64,000 nucleotides of DNA from DATAGF01 sp963819845 (GTDB taxonomy: Bacteria; Actinomycetota; Thermoleophilia; Miltoncostaeales; Miltoncostaeaceae): the NCBI GenBank assembly GCA_963819845.1, contig CAWFXQ010000013.1, positions 124,001 to 188,000 of the forward strand, read 5' to 3'. The notes below the pieces were generated by a model that saw nothing but the letters and a program-made list of their open reading frames with translations, was not told the DNA's origin and ran no database searches. Positions 57,179 through 64,000 of this stretch are shown here, piece by piece. Made by a program: the position numbers and the translations under genes. The first letter of the stretch is position 1, and every line of letters starts with the position of its first letter.

Positions 57179-57586
57179 ATGGCGCAGACCGTGGGCGACG
57201 TGATGGCCGACGTGAAGGTGAGCATGGGCCCGGGCGAAGACCTGCGCTCGCTCGCGGTCGCCCTCAGCGGGGCCCGCACCGGGCTCGGCATCGTCAACGT
57301 GGAGGGCGGCGGCGTCATCACCGAGCGCGACGTCCTGCGGGCGATCGCCGACGGCACCGACCTCGACGCGGCGCGGATCGGCGACTGGATGACGCCGGAC
57401 CCGGTCAGCGTCGAGCGGTCCACGCCGCTGTCCGACGCGTGCGACCTGATGATCGGGCGCGGCGTGCGCCACCTGCTGGTGCGCGAGGGCGACGAGCTCG
57501 TCGGCGTCCTGAACATGCGCGACGTGGTGGGGGTCCTGTCGGGGGCCGCGGAGCTCGGCGCCGTCCCCCCGGCGCGGGGCTCCTAG
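57179..57586 (+). CDS. CBS-domain protein
   Basis: This 135-residue protein is a pair of CBS motifs (V-G-D-V-M opening, I-T-E-R-D-V-L-R-A-I, W-M-T-P-D-P-V-S-V and V-L-N-M-R-D-V-V), a Bateman module that usually binds adenosyl ligands. It has no other domain, so it may act by binding another protein. TATGAT at 57167-57172 ends exactly six bases before the ATG, the cleanest -10 in the window. Confidence 0.88.
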   Translation: MAQTVGDVMADVKVSMGPGEDLRSLAVALSGARTGLGIVNVEGGGVITERDVLRAIADGTDLDAARIGDWMTPDPVSVERSTPLSDACDLMIGRGVRHLLVREGDELVGVLNMRDVVGVLSGAAELGAVPPARGS

Positions 57587-57611
57587 CGCGATCGTCGCGA
57601 GCCCGGGGCGG

Positions 57612-58607
57612 TTGATCGAGGCGATCCCACTCGAGCCGGTGGACGCGATCACGGTGACCACGCTCGTGGACAACGTGACCGACTCGCTGCTCCCCGACGA
57701 CGGCCCGGCGAGGCGGCCATCCCTGGCCGGCTCGCCACGGATGCCGGCGCCCCTCCTCGCGGGCGGTGACACCGACGACGCCCTGCGCGCCGAGCACGGG
57801 TTCTCCGCGCTGGTCACGATCGCCACCGGCGACCGGGAGACCCGCGTGCTGTTCGACGCCGGCCGGACTCCGGACGGGCTCGTGGAGAACATGCGACGGC
57901 TCGAGCTGTCCCCCCGTGACATCGAGATCATCGTGCTCAGCCACGGGCATTGGGATCACGTCACGGGCATGCACGGGTTGGTGGGGCGTCTCGGGCGGGC
58001 GAACATGCCCGTCCTCATCCACCCGGAGTTCTGGACCCGCCGCCGCGTCGCCTTCCCCGGCGGCGACCCGATGGAGCTCCCCACGACGAGCAGGGGCGCG
58101 CTGCAGGGCGCGGGCTTCGAGATCGTCGAGCGGCGCCAGCCCTCCTTCCTGCTGGGGGGCTCGCTCCTGGTGACCGGCGAGGTCGACCGGACCACGGAGT
58201 TCGAGCGCGGCTTCCCCGGCCACGAGGCCCACCGGCACGGCGCGTGGCACCCCGACCCGCTCATCCTCGACGACCAGGCCCTCGTCGCGACCGTGCGCGG
58301 ACGCGGTCTCGTCGTCCTGACCGGCTGCGGGCACTCCGGCATCATCAACATCCTGCGCTACGCCCGGAAGCTCACGGGCGAGCGGCGGATCCACGCCGTC
58401 GTCGGAGGCTTCCACCTCGCCGGGCGGTCGTTCGAGCCGATCATCGGGCCGACCTGCGACGCGCTCGGAGAGCTCTCCCCGGACTACCTCGTGCCCGCGC
58501 ACTGCACCGGCTGGCGGGCCACTCACGCGCTCGCCGCCCGGTTCCCGGAGGCCTTCATCCAGAACAGCGTCGGCACGCGCTTCGAGTTCGTGGCCGCCGA
58601 GGGCTAG
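57612..58607 (+). CDS. MBL-fold metallo-hydrolase (dihydropterin synthase-like)
   Basis: The 331-residue protein has the metallo-beta-lactamase motif S-H-G-H-W-D-H and the later G-C-G-H-S-G and G-G-F-H-L strands, the arrangement of the 7,8-dihydropterin-6-yl-methyl synthase-like branch of the superfamily. The opening V-T-T-L-V-D-N also fits that branch. I use TTG 57612 because no ATG or GTG stands nearer; a GTG at 57642 would lose a few residues. Its stop is shared by CTAG with the converging HAD gene. Confidence 0.83.
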   Translation: MIEAIPLEPVDAITVTTLVDNVTDSLLPDDGPARRPSLAGSPRMPAPLLAGGDTDDALRAEHGFSALVTIATGDRETRVLFDAGRTPDGLVENMRRLELSPRDIEIIVLSHGHWDHVTGMHGLVGRLGRANMPVLIHPEFWTRRRVAFPGGDPMELPTTSRGALQGAGFEIVERRQPSFLLGGSLLVTGEVDRTTEFERGFPGHEAHRHGAWHPDPLILDDQALVATVRGRGLVVLTGCGHSGIINILRYARKLTGERRIHAVVGGFHLAGRSFEPIIGPTCDALGELSPDYLVPAHCTGWRATHALAARFPEAFIQNSVGTRFEFVAAEG

Positions 58608-59395
58608 CCCGGAGGGGCGCCCACCTCCTCCACGAGGTCGGCCACCGAGTTGACGACCCGGGAGGGGCGGTAGGGGAAGCGGGTGACGTCCTCGCGCGCG
58701 GTCACGCCGGTGAGGACCAGCACCGTCTCGAGCCCCGCCTCGATCCCGGCCACGATGTCGGTGTCCATGCGGTCGCCGATCATCAGGGTGGTCTCGGAGT
58801 GGGCGTCGATGGTGTTCAGCGCCGAGCGCATCATCAGCGGGTTGGGCTTGCCGACGTAGTAGGGCGCGACCCCCGTGGCCCGGGTGATGAGGGCGGCGAC
58901 CGCGCCGGTGGCGGGGAGCGGGCCCGCGGGCGACGGCCCGGTGGGGTCCGGGTTGGTCGCGATGAACCGCACCCCCCGGCCGATGAGCTGGATGGCGTGG
59001 GCGATGCGCTCGAAGCTGTAGTTGCGGGTCTCGCCGAGGACCACGTAGTCGGGCGCCCGCTCGGTCAGGGTGTAGCCGGCCTCGTGCAGCGCGGTCGTCA
59101 GGCCCGCCTCGCCGATGACGAAGGCCGAGCCCCCCGGGCGCTGGTCGTGCAGGAAGCGCGCCGTCGCCAGCGCCGAGGTCCAGATCGACTCCTCGGGCAC
59201 GTCGAGGCCCGCCGTGCGCAGCCGCGCCGCCAGGTCGCGGGGCGTGTAGATGGAGTTGTTGGTGAGCACCAGGAAGGCGGTGCCGGTCTCCCGCAGGCGC
59301 GCGACGAGCCGATCGGCGCCGGGGATGACGTGCTCCTCCTCCACGAGCACGCCGTCCATGTCCATCAGCCAGGAGCGGGTCTCGCGGCCGGACAT
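58604..59395 (-). CDS. HAD-IIA family phosphatase (NagD-like)
   Basis: The 263-residue protein has the HAD nucleophile D-M-D-G-V-L, the cap segment with L-T-N-N-S, and the C-terminal G-K-P-N-P-L-M and M-I-G-D-R-M-D-T-D. NagD-like enzymes remove phosphate from small sugars or nucleotides. It starts directly at the end of the glycosyltransferase gene (its ATG shares one base with that stop), forming an operon with the glycosyltransferase and a PAP2 protein. Confidence 0.88.
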   Translation of the reverse strand: MSGRETRSWLMDMDGVLVEEEHVIPGADRLVARLRETGTAFLVLTNNSIYTPRDLAARLRTAGLDVPEESIWTSALATARFLHDQRPGGSAFVIGEAGLTTALHEAGYTLTERAPDYVVLGETRNYSFERIAHAIQLIGRGVRFIATNPDPTGPSPAGPLPATGAVAALITRATGVAPYYVGKPNPLMMRSALNTIDAHSETTLMIGDRMDTDIVAGIEAGLETVLVLTGVTAREDVTRFPYRPSRVVNSVADLVEEVGAPPG

Positions 59396-60666
59396 CACTC
59401 CGCGTCCCGCGAGTGGCCGGCGCGCAGCGCGGCCGGGGCGTTGCGCACCAGCTCGATCGGGTTGCGGCGCAGGTTGTAGCGCAGGCCCATGGGCGGCGGC
59501 GGACGGCCGTCGCCGCGCTTGGAGTCGAGGATCTCGAGGTAGAGCGCCTCGACCCGGCGGGCGATCTCCGGCCAGGAGTAGCGCTCCTGCGCCACCGCGC
59601 GGCCCCGCTCGGCCCAGTCGGCGCGCATCCCGGGGTCGTCGAGCACCTCGCCGATGCCCGCCGCGAGGCCGGCGGGGTCCGAGGGCGGCACGAAGCGGCC
59701 GGGGGCGCCGTCGCGGATCACCTGCCGGAAGCCGACGTTGTCGGCGCAGACGATCGGCGTCCCGGAGGCCATGGCCTCCAGCAGGACGACCCCGAACGAG
59801 GCGAGCACGCAGGGCGCGGCGAAGACGGTGGCCTCGCGGTAGAGGCGCGGCCGCTCCCGGTCGAGCAGGCCCAGCCACTCGACCCGGTCGTCGACGCCGA
59901 GGCTCCGGGACAGGCGGTGGTAGACCCGCCGCAGGGGGCCGTCCCCGACCACCTGCAGCACGGCGTCGCGCCCCTCGTCGCGGAGGATGCGCAGGGCCCG
60001 CAGCATGGTGTCGAGCTCGTTGCGCGGGTCGAAGCGCCCCACGAAGAGGATGCGGGGCGGCCCCGGCGGGTGCTCCTCGCCGGGCCGGAGCGGGCGGTAG
60101 AGGTCGACGTCCACGCCGTTCGGGATCACCTCGAAGCGCTGATCCCCGAAGTACGGCCGCAGGGCCGTGAGGCAGGCCTCGGAGACGGCGATCAGGCGGT
60201 CGGCGCGCGCCACCGTGGCGCGCACGTAGGCGAAGAAGTGCGTGTAGCCCCAGTGGCCGCCCTCGAAGTAGGTGTGGAAGGTCCCCACGGTGACCGGGGC
60301 CTGGGAGACCCGCAGCCCCCAGAGCGTCAGGGTGGGCGGGGCGAGGCCCTGCCCGTGGACCACGTCCATGCCGCGCAGGGCGCGGGCGACGCGGCGCTTC
60401 TGGCCCGGGCCCACGCTCACGCGGGCGACCGATCCGTTGCTGACGATCGGCATGGAGATCGCGGTGCGCACCGTCCGGTAGCCGTGCCGCGCCAGGTTCT
60501 CGGCGTCGAGCTCGCGGGCCAGGCGCTTCTTGCCCCAGGGCGCCATGCTCGTGACCACGGTCACGTCGTGGCCCCGCGCCGCCATCTCTCGGCTGAGGTT
60601 GTGCACGTGCTCGGGGATGCCTCCCAGGACCGGGTAGGCGTACTCGGTGACCATGGCGATCCTCAC
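59395..60666 (-). CDS. Glycosyltransferase family 4
   Basis: The 423-residue protein is a GT-B glycosyltransferase: E-Y-A-Y-P-V-L-G-G-I-P-E-H-V opening, the acceptor domain, V-I-P-N-G-V-D-V-D-L-Y linker, F-V-G-R-F-D-P-R-N-E-L and the E-x7-E donor motif in S-F-G-V-V-L-L-E-A-M-A-S-G-T-P. This resembles the PimB/PimC-type mannosyltransferases that act on phosphatidylinositol. The GTG overlaps the PAP2 stop (GTGA). The membrane PAP2 partner upstream and the HAD phosphatase downstream suggest a lipid-linked glycan pathway. Confidence 0.9.
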   Translation of the reverse strand: MRIAMVTEYAYPVLGGIPEHVHNLSREMAARGHDVTVVTSMAPWGKKRLARELDAENLARHGYRTVRTAISMPIVSNGSVARVSVGPGQKRRVARALRGMDVVHGQGLAPPTLTLWGLRVSQAPVTVGTFHTYFEGGHWGYTHFFAYVRATVARADRLIAVSEACLTALRPYFGDQRFEVIPNGVDVDLYRPLRPGEEHPPGPPRILFVGRFDPRNELDTMLRALRILRDEGRDAVLQVVGDGPLRRVYHRLSRSLGVDDRVEWLGLLDRERPRLYREATVFAAPCVLASFGVVLLEAMASGTPIVCADNVGFRQVIRDGAPGRFVPPSDPAGLAAGIGEVLDDPGMRADWAERGRAVAQERYSWPEIARRVEALYLEILDSKRGDGRPPPPMGLRYNLRRNPIELVRNAPAALRAGHSRDAE

Positions 60667-61421
60667 GCCGCGGCCGCCTGCCAGGGGCGCGGGAGGGAGC
60701 GCGCGAGCGGGTCCACGACGGCGAGCGCCAGGAGCACGCAGGCGGCGCCCCCGACCGCGTCGAGCCACCAGTGGTTGGCGGTCGCCATGACGACGAACAC
60801 CATCGCCGCCGGCCACAGGAAGGCCAGCCAGCGCAGCGGCGAGCCGCGGTGCATCCAGAAGAGCGTCAGCGCGAACAGGAACGTGTAGCCCACGTGCATC
60901 GACGGCATCGCGGCGAACTCGTTGCGGAACGGCTCGAACCACGACAGCGCCCCGCCCAGCTCCAGGCTGGCCTTGGTCGGGTCGTCGAGGCCGAGGTCCG
61001 TCAGCCGCGGCGGCGCGAGCGGGTAGAGCCAGTACCCGATCAGCGCCAGCCCGTTCGTGACCCAGAACCAGTTGCGGAAGGCGGCATAGAACCGGCGGCG
61101 CCGGAACCACATCCACAGGAACATCACGACGAAGCCCGTCGTGTGGGCGAGGGTGTACGCCCAGGTGACGACGAACTCGCCCCCCGGCACCGACTGGGTC
61201 CACTCCTGGACGTCGGGCTCCACGAAGAGTCCCAGCGCCCGCTCGGCGTCGATGACGTCGAGGGCGTGGCCGATCGGCGCGACGGCGTCGCTCACGGCGA
61301 CCACGTCGCGGAGCCACTCGTAGGCGAGCATCAGCACCAGGAAGAGCACCAGCTCGGCGCCGATGGGCCACCTGGCGGACCACGCGCGCGCGAGGGGCGA
61401 CGGGCGGGCGGCGACGGTCAC
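60663..61421 (-). CDS. PAP2 superfamily membrane protein (Aur1/inositol phosphotransferase-like)
   Basis: The 252-residue protein has about five or six membrane helices and the motifs N-E-F-A-A-M-P-S-M-H-V-G and T-A-N-H-W-W-L-D-A-V, the PAP2_3 pattern seen in inositolphosphotransferases and related lipid phosphatases. I start at GTG 61421, where TACCGT ends eight bases upstream; a TTG six codons upstream is weaker. It is translationally coupled to the glycosyltransferase. Confidence 0.85.
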   Translation of the reverse strand: MTVAARPSPLARAWSARWPIGAELVLFLVLMLAYEWLRDVVAVSDAVAPIGHALDVIDAERALGLFVEPDVQEWTQSVPGGEFVVTWAYTLAHTTGFVVMFLWMWFRRRRFYAAFRNWFWVTNGLALIGYWLYPLAPPRLTDLGLDDPTKASLELGGALSWFEPFRNEFAAMPSMHVGYTFLFALTLFWMHRGSPLRWLAFLWPAAMVFVVMATANHWWLDAVGGAACVLLALAVVDPLARSLPRPWQAAAA

Positions 61422-61557
61422 GGCGGCTGACGGTACCAAAGGCCCCGGCGGGGCACCGCGCGCGCCCGGGCGGCGCCGGGCCCTTTGATATCCTCGGCCG
61501 CGCCGGTCGCGCGCGGACCGGCCATCGACCGACGCCCCGAGCGAGGAGCCCTCCCGA

Positions 61558-61860
61558 ATGTCGGCGCTGCTCCTGCCGATCTACATCCTGATCTTCATCG
61601 GGCTGATCTACCTCGTCGGCATCCGTCCCCAGCAGAAGCGGCGCAGACAGCTCGAGAACATCCTCTCCAACCTCCAGACGGGCGACGAGGTGGTCACGGT
61701 CTCGGGGATCTACGGCACCGTCACCGAGGTCGAGAAGGGCGACACCATCCTGCTGGAGATCGCGGAGGACACCGACATCCGAGTGGCCAAGAGCTCGATC
61801 GCGCGCAAGGTCACGGAGAGCGGGGCGGGGGCCGACGTCTCGGCCGCGGCCGACGCCTAG
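61558..61860 (+). CDS. yajC: Preprotein translocase subunit YajC
   Basis: The 100-residue protein has one N-terminal membrane helix (residues 4-21), the R-P-Q-Q-K-R-R-R-Q motif and G-D-E-V-V-T-V-S-G-I-Y-G-T, the YajC signature. YajC associates with SecDF. A GCGAGGAG ribosome-binding site lies nine bases before the ATG, and TATCCT near 61489 may be the -10. It precedes secDF by 27 bases. Confidence 0.95.
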   Translation: MSALLLPIYILIFIGLIYLVGIRPQQKRRRQLENILSNLQTGDEVVTVSGIYGTVTEVEKGDTILLEIAEDTDIRVAKSSIARKVTESGAGADVSAAADA

Positions 61861-61887
61861 CCGGGGCGCGAGCCCCGCCGGCTGCCC

Positions 61888-64000
61888 ATGAGGCGCCCGA
61901 TCCTCCTGCTGGCGCTGGTCGTCGGCCTCCTGGCCGCGTCCGCCCTGGCGATCGCGCTGCGGCCCACCGTGCTCGGCCTCGACCTCCAGGGCGGGGTCGA
62001 GGTGGTGCTGCAGGGCAAGCCGACCGAGCAGGCCCAGGTCACGCCGGAGGCGATCGACCGCTCGGTCGAGATCATCCGCGACCGCGTTCGACGCGTTCGG
62101 CGTCGCCGAGCCCGAGATCCAGACCCAGGGCGACGACCAGATCGTGGTCGCGCTGCCCGGCGCCGAGGACCCCGAGCAGGTCGTCAACGACCTGATCAAC
62201 CCGGCCCAGCTCACGTTCATCCCCTTCGAGGCGAACGTCGTCGACCAGGCGGGCACGACGAGCCTCTACGAGGCGGCCAAGCTCGCCGAGCGGACGACTC
62301 CCGAAGAGGCGCGCGGGCTCCCGAGCTACTACGCGTTCGACCGGCGGTCGAAGGAGCTGCTGGCGGGCCCCGAGATCGACCGCCTGTCGCTGCGCGAGGC
62401 GCTCCCGAACGACCGGATCCCCGAGAGCGCCGAGGTGGTCGTGGTGCCCAAGGGGCTCTTCATCGCCTCGGAGGAGAGCCAGCGCTTCCAGACCCGCACG
62501 TCGGGCACGCAGACGATCTGGCGCGTCTTCCAGAACAACCCGGGGCTCACCGGCCAGGACGTCAGCTCGGCCCGGGCCGAGCTCCAGACCCGCTCCATCG
62601 GCGGCAACGAGTGGGTCGTGACGATGGACTTCACGGACGAGGGCGGCGACAAGTTCCAGGACCTCACCCGCCAGCTCGCGGTCGAGGGCAACCTCAAGAA
62701 CCAGCTCCAGCGGTTCGCGATCATCCTCGACGGCGAGATCGTGTCGAACCCCACGGTTGACTACGAGGAGTTCCCGACGGGCATCGGCGGCGGGAGCGCG
62801 CTGATCCAGGGCGACTTCAGCCAGGACGAGGCTCAGACCCTCGCCACCCAGATCAACTCCGGCGCCCTGCCGATCGAGCTGGAGGTCATCAGCCAGAAGC
62901 AGGTCTCCGCGACCCTCGGCCAGGAGTCGCTCGACCAGGCGCTCTTCGCGGGCATCGCCGGCCTGGTCCTGGTGATGCTCTTCCTGATCGCCTACTACCG
63001 GTTCCTCGGCGTGATCGCCGCCCTGGGCCTCATCGTCTACGCGGTGCTGTTCTACGCGGTGGTGGTGCTGGTGCCCATCACGCTGACCCTGCCGGGCATC
63101 GCGGGCATCATCCTCACGATCGGCGTCGCGTCCGACGCCAACGTGGTCATCTTCGAGCGCGTCCGCGAGGAGGCGCGCGCCGGCAAGTCGCCGAAGGCGG
63201 CGATCCTGGCCGGCTACAAGAAGGGCCTCAGCGCGATCATCGACGCGAACGTGGTCACGTTCGCGACCGCGGCCATCCTGTTCCTGTTCGCGACCGCGGG
63301 CGTCAAGGGCTTCGCCTTCACGCTGATGATCGGCGTCATCCTGTCGCTCTTCACGGCCGTGGTGGCCACGCGGGCCGTGTTCAACGTGCTCGCCGAGACG
63401 CGCTTCCTCCGCGACGACCGCTACATGGGCCTCAACCAGCGGGAGATCCGCTGGAAGATGGACTTCGTCGGCAAGTGGAAGCTGTGGATGGCGATCTCGT
63501 TCGTCCCGATCGCCATCGGCACGGTCTTCATCGTCGCCAACGGCCTCAACCTCGGCCTCGACTTCGAGAGCGGCACCCGGGTGGAGGCCCTGTTCGAGCG
63601 CCCCGCCACCGAGGACGGCGTGCGGGCCGTGACCCAGGAGCTCGGGCTGCCCGACGCCAAGATCCAGGCGACGAGCGAGCAGACCGACGCGGGCCGGGTT
63701 GACGGTTTCCAGATCCAGACCGAGACGCTCCAGCCGGCCGAGCTCCAGGACCTGCGCCGGGCGCTCGACGCGGAGTTCGGGCTGCAGGACGGCGACTTCC
63801 AGACGGTCGACACCGTCGGGCCGGTGCTCGGCGAGCAGATCATCCGCAACGCGATCTGGGCGATCCTGCTCAGCTTCGCCGTGATCGTGCTCTACCTGAC
63901 GATCCGCTTCGAGTACAAGCTGGCGCTGCCGGCGCTGCTGTCGGTGATCCACGACATCTGGCTGTCGATCGCCATCTACTCGGTGACCGGCCGGGAGTTC
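61888..64000 (+). CDS. secDF: Protein-export membrane protein SecDF (fused), frameshifted and incomplete at window end
   Basis: The gene begins M-R-R-P-I-L-L-L-A and encodes a SecD half (L-G-L-D-L-Q-G-G-V-E-V-V, later S-G-A-L-P-I-E-L and A-S-D-A-N-V-V-I-F-E-R) joined without a stop to a SecF half (F-V-G-K-W-K-L-W-M-A-I and L-G-L-D-F-E-S-G-T-R-V). SecDF uses proton flow to pull proteins outward. One extra T at GTTCGAC (62086-62092) breaks the frame; the second part resumes as D-A-F-G-V-A-E-P-E-I-Q and is open to the window end. Since export is essential, I favour a sequence error over a true break. The 3' end lies outside. Confidence 0.92.

Noticed and set aside
62086..62092. Programmed frameshift in secDF
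   Set aside because: There is no slippery heptamer, stop codon or downstream structure of the usual kind, and the same GTTCGAC break occurs in two unrelated genes.
1..64000. Numerous long open frames on the opposite strand or in other frames, many over 300 codons
   Set aside because: They are shadows caused by very high GC: their translations are Arg/Ala/Pro-rich without motifs, and each overlaps a gene with recognised conserved motifs.

Overview
The window is a very GC-rich, densely packed bacterial chromosome segment. No intergenic gap is longer than about 160 bases, and I found no rRNA, tRNA, CRISPR array, insertion sequence or phage gene. The gene repertoire points to a high-GC actinobacterium, most like Thermoleophilia (Gaiellales/Solirubrobacterales); this placement is an inference. 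Supporting signs are two F420-type luciferase-like oxidoreductases, PdxS/PdxT vitamin B6 synthesis, a DnaE2/ImuB mutasome under actinobacterial-type LexA boxes (CGAAC-N4-GTTCG), a LigD multidomain ligase, many secreted wall-remodelling proteins, and start codons preceded by a TANNNT -10 element at 6 to 9 bases, the signature of leaderless transcripts.

Layout. 1-3442: tryptophan genes trpE (5' end outside the window), trpG, trpD, trpC. 3492-5914: an acidic protein, CcmG-like thioredoxin, CcmH and a DUF72 protein. 5911-9235: mostly minus strand: an XRE regulator, a DUF6325/SHOCT pair, an HD-GYP protein and a small membrane protein. 9340-14263: a secreted terpene-cyclase-repeat protein, ErpA-like Fe-S carrier, acyltransferase, beta-lactamase-like hydrolase, a membrane protein and a DsbA-like protein. 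14328-19648 (minus): DUF1428, alpha/beta hydrolase, F420-type oxidoreductase and dnaE2, which is disrupted by two frameshifts. 19702-28234: MaoC hydratase, ThDP decarboxylase, DUF4389, amidase, secreted repeat protein, DUF6504-imuB, nitroreductase and a secreted PQQ-like propeller. 28238-33784: ArfB-like hydrolase, topoisomerase III, a PPi-type phosphofructokinase, a PAP2 phosphatase and two small proteins. 33929-38789: two L,D-transpeptidases, a second secreted repeat protein, methyltransferase, GNAT. 38793-41893: zinc alcohol dehydrogenase behind a perfect CRP-type site, a metallo-hydrolase and an AcuC-like deacetylase. 41890-43009: TetR with tandem operators facing two genes reduced to their ends by internal deletions (MFS and aldo/keto reductase). 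42975-51371: CDF transporter, a two-gene unit of unknown function, FAD oxidoreductase, LysM/transglycosylase, F420-type oxidoreductase (frameshifted), LigD, a lipoprotein. 51406-57115: RpiR-type regulator, pdxS-pdxT-yebC, a VOC protein and ruvC-ruvA-ruvB. 57179-64000: CBS protein, MBL hydrolase, a HAD/glycosyltransferase/PAP2 operon, yajC and a fused secDF (frameshifted, cut by the window end).

How they fit together. DNA repair and recombination is a strong theme (DnaE2, ImuB, LigD, RuvABC, topoisomerase III). So is envelope biogenesis (amidase, two YkuD transpeptidases, lytic transglycosylase, acyltransferase, glycosyltransferase with lipid phosphotransferase, YajC/SecDF). The most unusual observation is that three otherwise intact genes are each thrown out of frame by one extra T, and in every case the site reads GTTCGAC on the + strand where the protein family calls for GTCGAC (Val-Asp).
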